Positions 57,829 to 60,000 of a DNA stretch of 60,000 nt are shown here, in pieces (positions within the stretch are counted from its first letter, which is position 1; every line of letters begins with the position of its first letter). The notes below the pieces were generated by a model. The model was given only the letters and a program-made list of their open reading frames with translations, was not told the origin of the DNA and did not search any database. The DNA is from Owenia fusiformis (taxonomy: Eukaryota > Annelida > Polychaeta > Sabellida > Oweniidae), in contig CAIIXF020000007.1 in the NCBI GenBank assembly GCA_903813345.2, forward strand, positions 4,285,730 through 4,345,729. Reading direction: 5' to 3'. Position numbers and translations under genes: made by a program.

Positions 57829-58755
57829 TATCTTTTTATTCCTGATTCACTACAATGTGTTGTAAAGGTTATAGTATTCATAAAATAAATAATAGAATTG
57901 TAAGTTCTAATCATAACCTATAAAACAATTTACATATGCAATTAACTTGATGTACATAAAACTGTTATATATAACTACTTGATCTATATCAAAATGAATC
58001 CAGTTTAGATCTAACAGAGGTTTTGAATAATATGGCATCTTAATGAGGATGATCAATCAAATGAACCTCTCTCCTCCAAAATAGAAAAATAGAAGATAGT
58101 ACTAATCTAACTCAACATATACAGTTTAGATTTCATCTTAAAGAAACAAGATTTAAGATTATTCCTTGGGGAACTAATGAAATATTTCAAGTTACACAGC
58201 ATATATTTTCATTACATTTATGAAGGCTATAACCTATAAACCACAAGATAAAAAATCTGAAGGTAAGGAGTATAAATTATACTATTCAAGAAAAGATAAA
58301 TGATATGAAACATCCCTGAATATTTCAAAATGATCTCAGTTTTTGTCTGAAAAGTGAGATATGTAATAAAAATTCAGTGCAAGCAAAATGTAAGCAAAGG
58401 GTAAACAGTGAACAATATCAAATTTGAAAACTTAAAAATATGGAGACAAAGCAGTTGGATTTGATATGGGGATATTCCCAAGGGTGATATCATGTTCCAT
58501 CCGAGATACATGTAACTATTGCACATTGCTACTTGATCCAGATTTAGATCTAATCGAGATTTTTCATGTAAGATGCAGCCGCCTGCTAGCCACTGGCCAA
58601 GCTCATGACAAAATCGTGTCTTTTTTAGGTATGGAAAAAAATTAAGTAACATCTACTAGAGTATTTAACTTATTTTCAGGATACTGTAACACAGACAATC
58701 ACAGCAAGAATATTAATAATATATAATTATTTCAATATAAGAAAACTGTCTCAAG

Positions 58756-59115
58756 TTGAGATATCATGCTAATGCTGAGAAATTTATACAAAGAGATGCA
58801 AATATGATAGCTCTATATATTTTTACGGCAACCCCAGTTGGGCCATTACGCACAACCAAGCAATTTATTAGCTTTTTATTAGAGGTGAATTATGAGTCTT
58901 TCTTGTCCAAACAATTTCATGGTAATAATAACCATGGTTCATATCTAATTTTCCCAGCAAATATTGGTAACCATCATATGAAGATCATACCTGTTCAATT
59001 TAATACTGGTATAATTACAAAGTCATCAGAAATACTGAAAGTTATGAAATCGCAAAATATATTTCTTGGAATGGAAAGTCCAGAATCCCCAAAAATTGCT
59101 GCAGATGGGATGTGA
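58756..59115 (+). other. Open frame of 119 codons, probably noncoding
   Basis: The translation has no motif I recognise and no splice or promoter context; the composition follows the AT-rich background. I list it only because it is one of the longest frames outside transposons. Confidence 0.2.
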
Positions 59116-59325
59116 AAAAAGCTCCTAAGCTATACTATACTAAGAGTACAAGTTAAATTGAATAATTTCAAAGTGTATGACGCAGCTTCTTAATTAAGCT
59201 CAGCACCAATATACTTTATTATGAAACTCTCATTGGCAGTGAAAATGAAACGTGCGAAGACGGCATAAGCCTTCACCTCTCTGATTTAATCGCTGACAGG
59301 AGTATCAGATTACCAAGTAACCTAA

Positions 59326-59370
59326 AGGGAGAAATCATGCATAATTATTCTAATTATGCATGATCTCCCT
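59326..59370. repeat. Palindromic hairpin with ATGCATAATTA core
   Basis: AGGGAGAAATCATGCATAAT plus TA pairs with TAATTATGCATGATCTCCCT around a 3-base loop. There is one 2-base bulge; otherwise all pairs match. The core contains homeodomain/POU-like words (ATGCATAATTA) in mirror image. Confidence 0.85.
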
Positions 59371-59392
59371 CTAAAAGTTCATATTTTGTGAG

Positions 59393-59490
59393 CATTTCTT
59401 CATAATCCAGAGTGTCAACCTGTATATATGCTTAATTTCATCTGAGCTCAATTTTACTTTTTCTCCATCTATTTTACATTTCAACATGTG
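59393..59490 (-). repeat. Abundant dispersed repeat, reverse copy (partial)
   Basis: AATCCAGAGTGTCAACCTGT, TCAATTTTACTTTTTCTCCA and TTTACATTTCAACATGTG; the first block is lost. Confidence 0.45.
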
Positions 59491-60000
59491 AAAATTGAGT
59501 GATTTGATTGCTGAACCAAACCATCACGTCACATTAGCAACACGAAACCACCTGTGTCCCATATTAGGAGAATTTAAGTGTCGTGAATGATGATCCCATG
59601 AGGGCTTCAGTGATGCTCCGACATTGCATCTTAAATGCTAATGAAACATGTGCTAAATTAAGTGGGGTACTCATTTTAACACTAATATTCAATTTCTAGA
59701 AGTCTTGCTTCGAGTCCTTGTGGCTGTCCCTAATGGAAAGGGGAGAGGGCTCAGAGACAACTTTAAACCAAAAAGAATAAAGACAACTTGGCAAGAAGCA
59801 TCTGCTAGATATTCTTGATATATACTTTTATTTTGACACTCAAATTTCTTTTCCCTTTTTGGCTAATTCATTCAGCATTTTATTTGAAAACCTCCTGAAA
59901 AAAATAAATCTTGCAGCTTTGTTGAACTTTCATGAAAAAAATCACACGATTCCCCTTCCACACGTTCTTTCCATTTATGGGCATGTATTTAAAATCAAAC

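Larger units (their letters stand above)
41155..60000 (-). other. CELF upstream intron (at least 18.8 kb), mostly transposon-derived
   Basis: This is sequence 5' of the 49-bp exon on the minus strand. It has to be intron because the codons for RRM1 must lie further upstream. It contains the nested retrotransposon/foldback block (41.5-50.8 kb), the L1-like insertion (55.4-56.6 kb) and dispersed repeats. About 51.1-52.0, 53.2-54.0, 54.6-55.2 and 58.0-59.3 kb hold nothing I can name. Confidence 0.7.

Noticed and set aside
50800-60000. The 83-bp CELF exon with RNP1 of RRM1.
   Set aside because: I searched the minus strand for a CAFLTYCARDSA-type peptide with flanking splice sites and found nothing; it is probably outside the window.

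Overview
This is AT-rich animal genomic DNA. It has long introns, GT/AG splice junctions and many degraded transposons, and it looks like a marine invertebrate; the species cannot be fixed from the sequence. I see no bacterial operon, CRISPR array, rRNA or tRNA. Most open reading frames in it are short and carry no recognisable protein.

The one host gene I can identify runs on the minus strand. It is a CELF (CUGBP/Bruno-like) RNA-binding protein of the CELF3-6 type. Five exons of the main transcript are visible. In transcript order they are 41154-41106 (49 bp, the linker after RRM1), 4470-4342 (129 bp, first half of RRM2), 3081-3002 (80 bp, second half of RRM2), 2060-1899 (162 bp, end of RRM2 and start of the linker) and 1356-1249 (108 bp, linker). 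Their splice phases join perfectly and give 176 codons. RRM1 lies upstream, beyond or hidden in the right part of the window; RRM3 lies beyond the left edge. Inside the 36.6 kb intron between the 49-bp and 129-bp exons I find what looks like an alternative promoter and first coding exon (13714-13526). It has a TATA box, an in-frame upstream stop, an ATG and 23 Gln/Pro-rich codons, and its donor has the phase needed to splice to the RRM2 exon. It would make a CELF isoform without RRM1.

The rest is mobile and repetitive DNA. About 30 diverged copies of one short dispersed repeat (about 130-180 bp, both orientations) run through the whole window. Four inverted-repeat elements carry exact 5-bp target duplications: 15551-16552 (a 1-kb near-perfect palindrome), 24184-26138 (78-bp perfect TIRs, with a dead Tc1/mariner relic nested inside), 29041-29229, and 43371-44001 (with an array of about 22-bp modules). 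A second group of repeats is tandem: a 37-bp minisatellite (39302-39866), a nearly identical 219-bp duplication (22449-22886), and 41-bp and 75-bp arrays.

The region 41.5-50.8 kb is a nest of insertions. A non-LTR retrotransposon 3' end is split in two by an 8.36-kb foldback element (41851-50211). The left arm of that element holds a second foldback (42350-45279), whose loop holds the 631-bp element. A separate, well-preserved 5'-truncated L1-like insertion with poly(A) and an 8-bp target duplication sits at 55432-56590. All of these insertions lie in introns of the CELF gene or in its 5' region.
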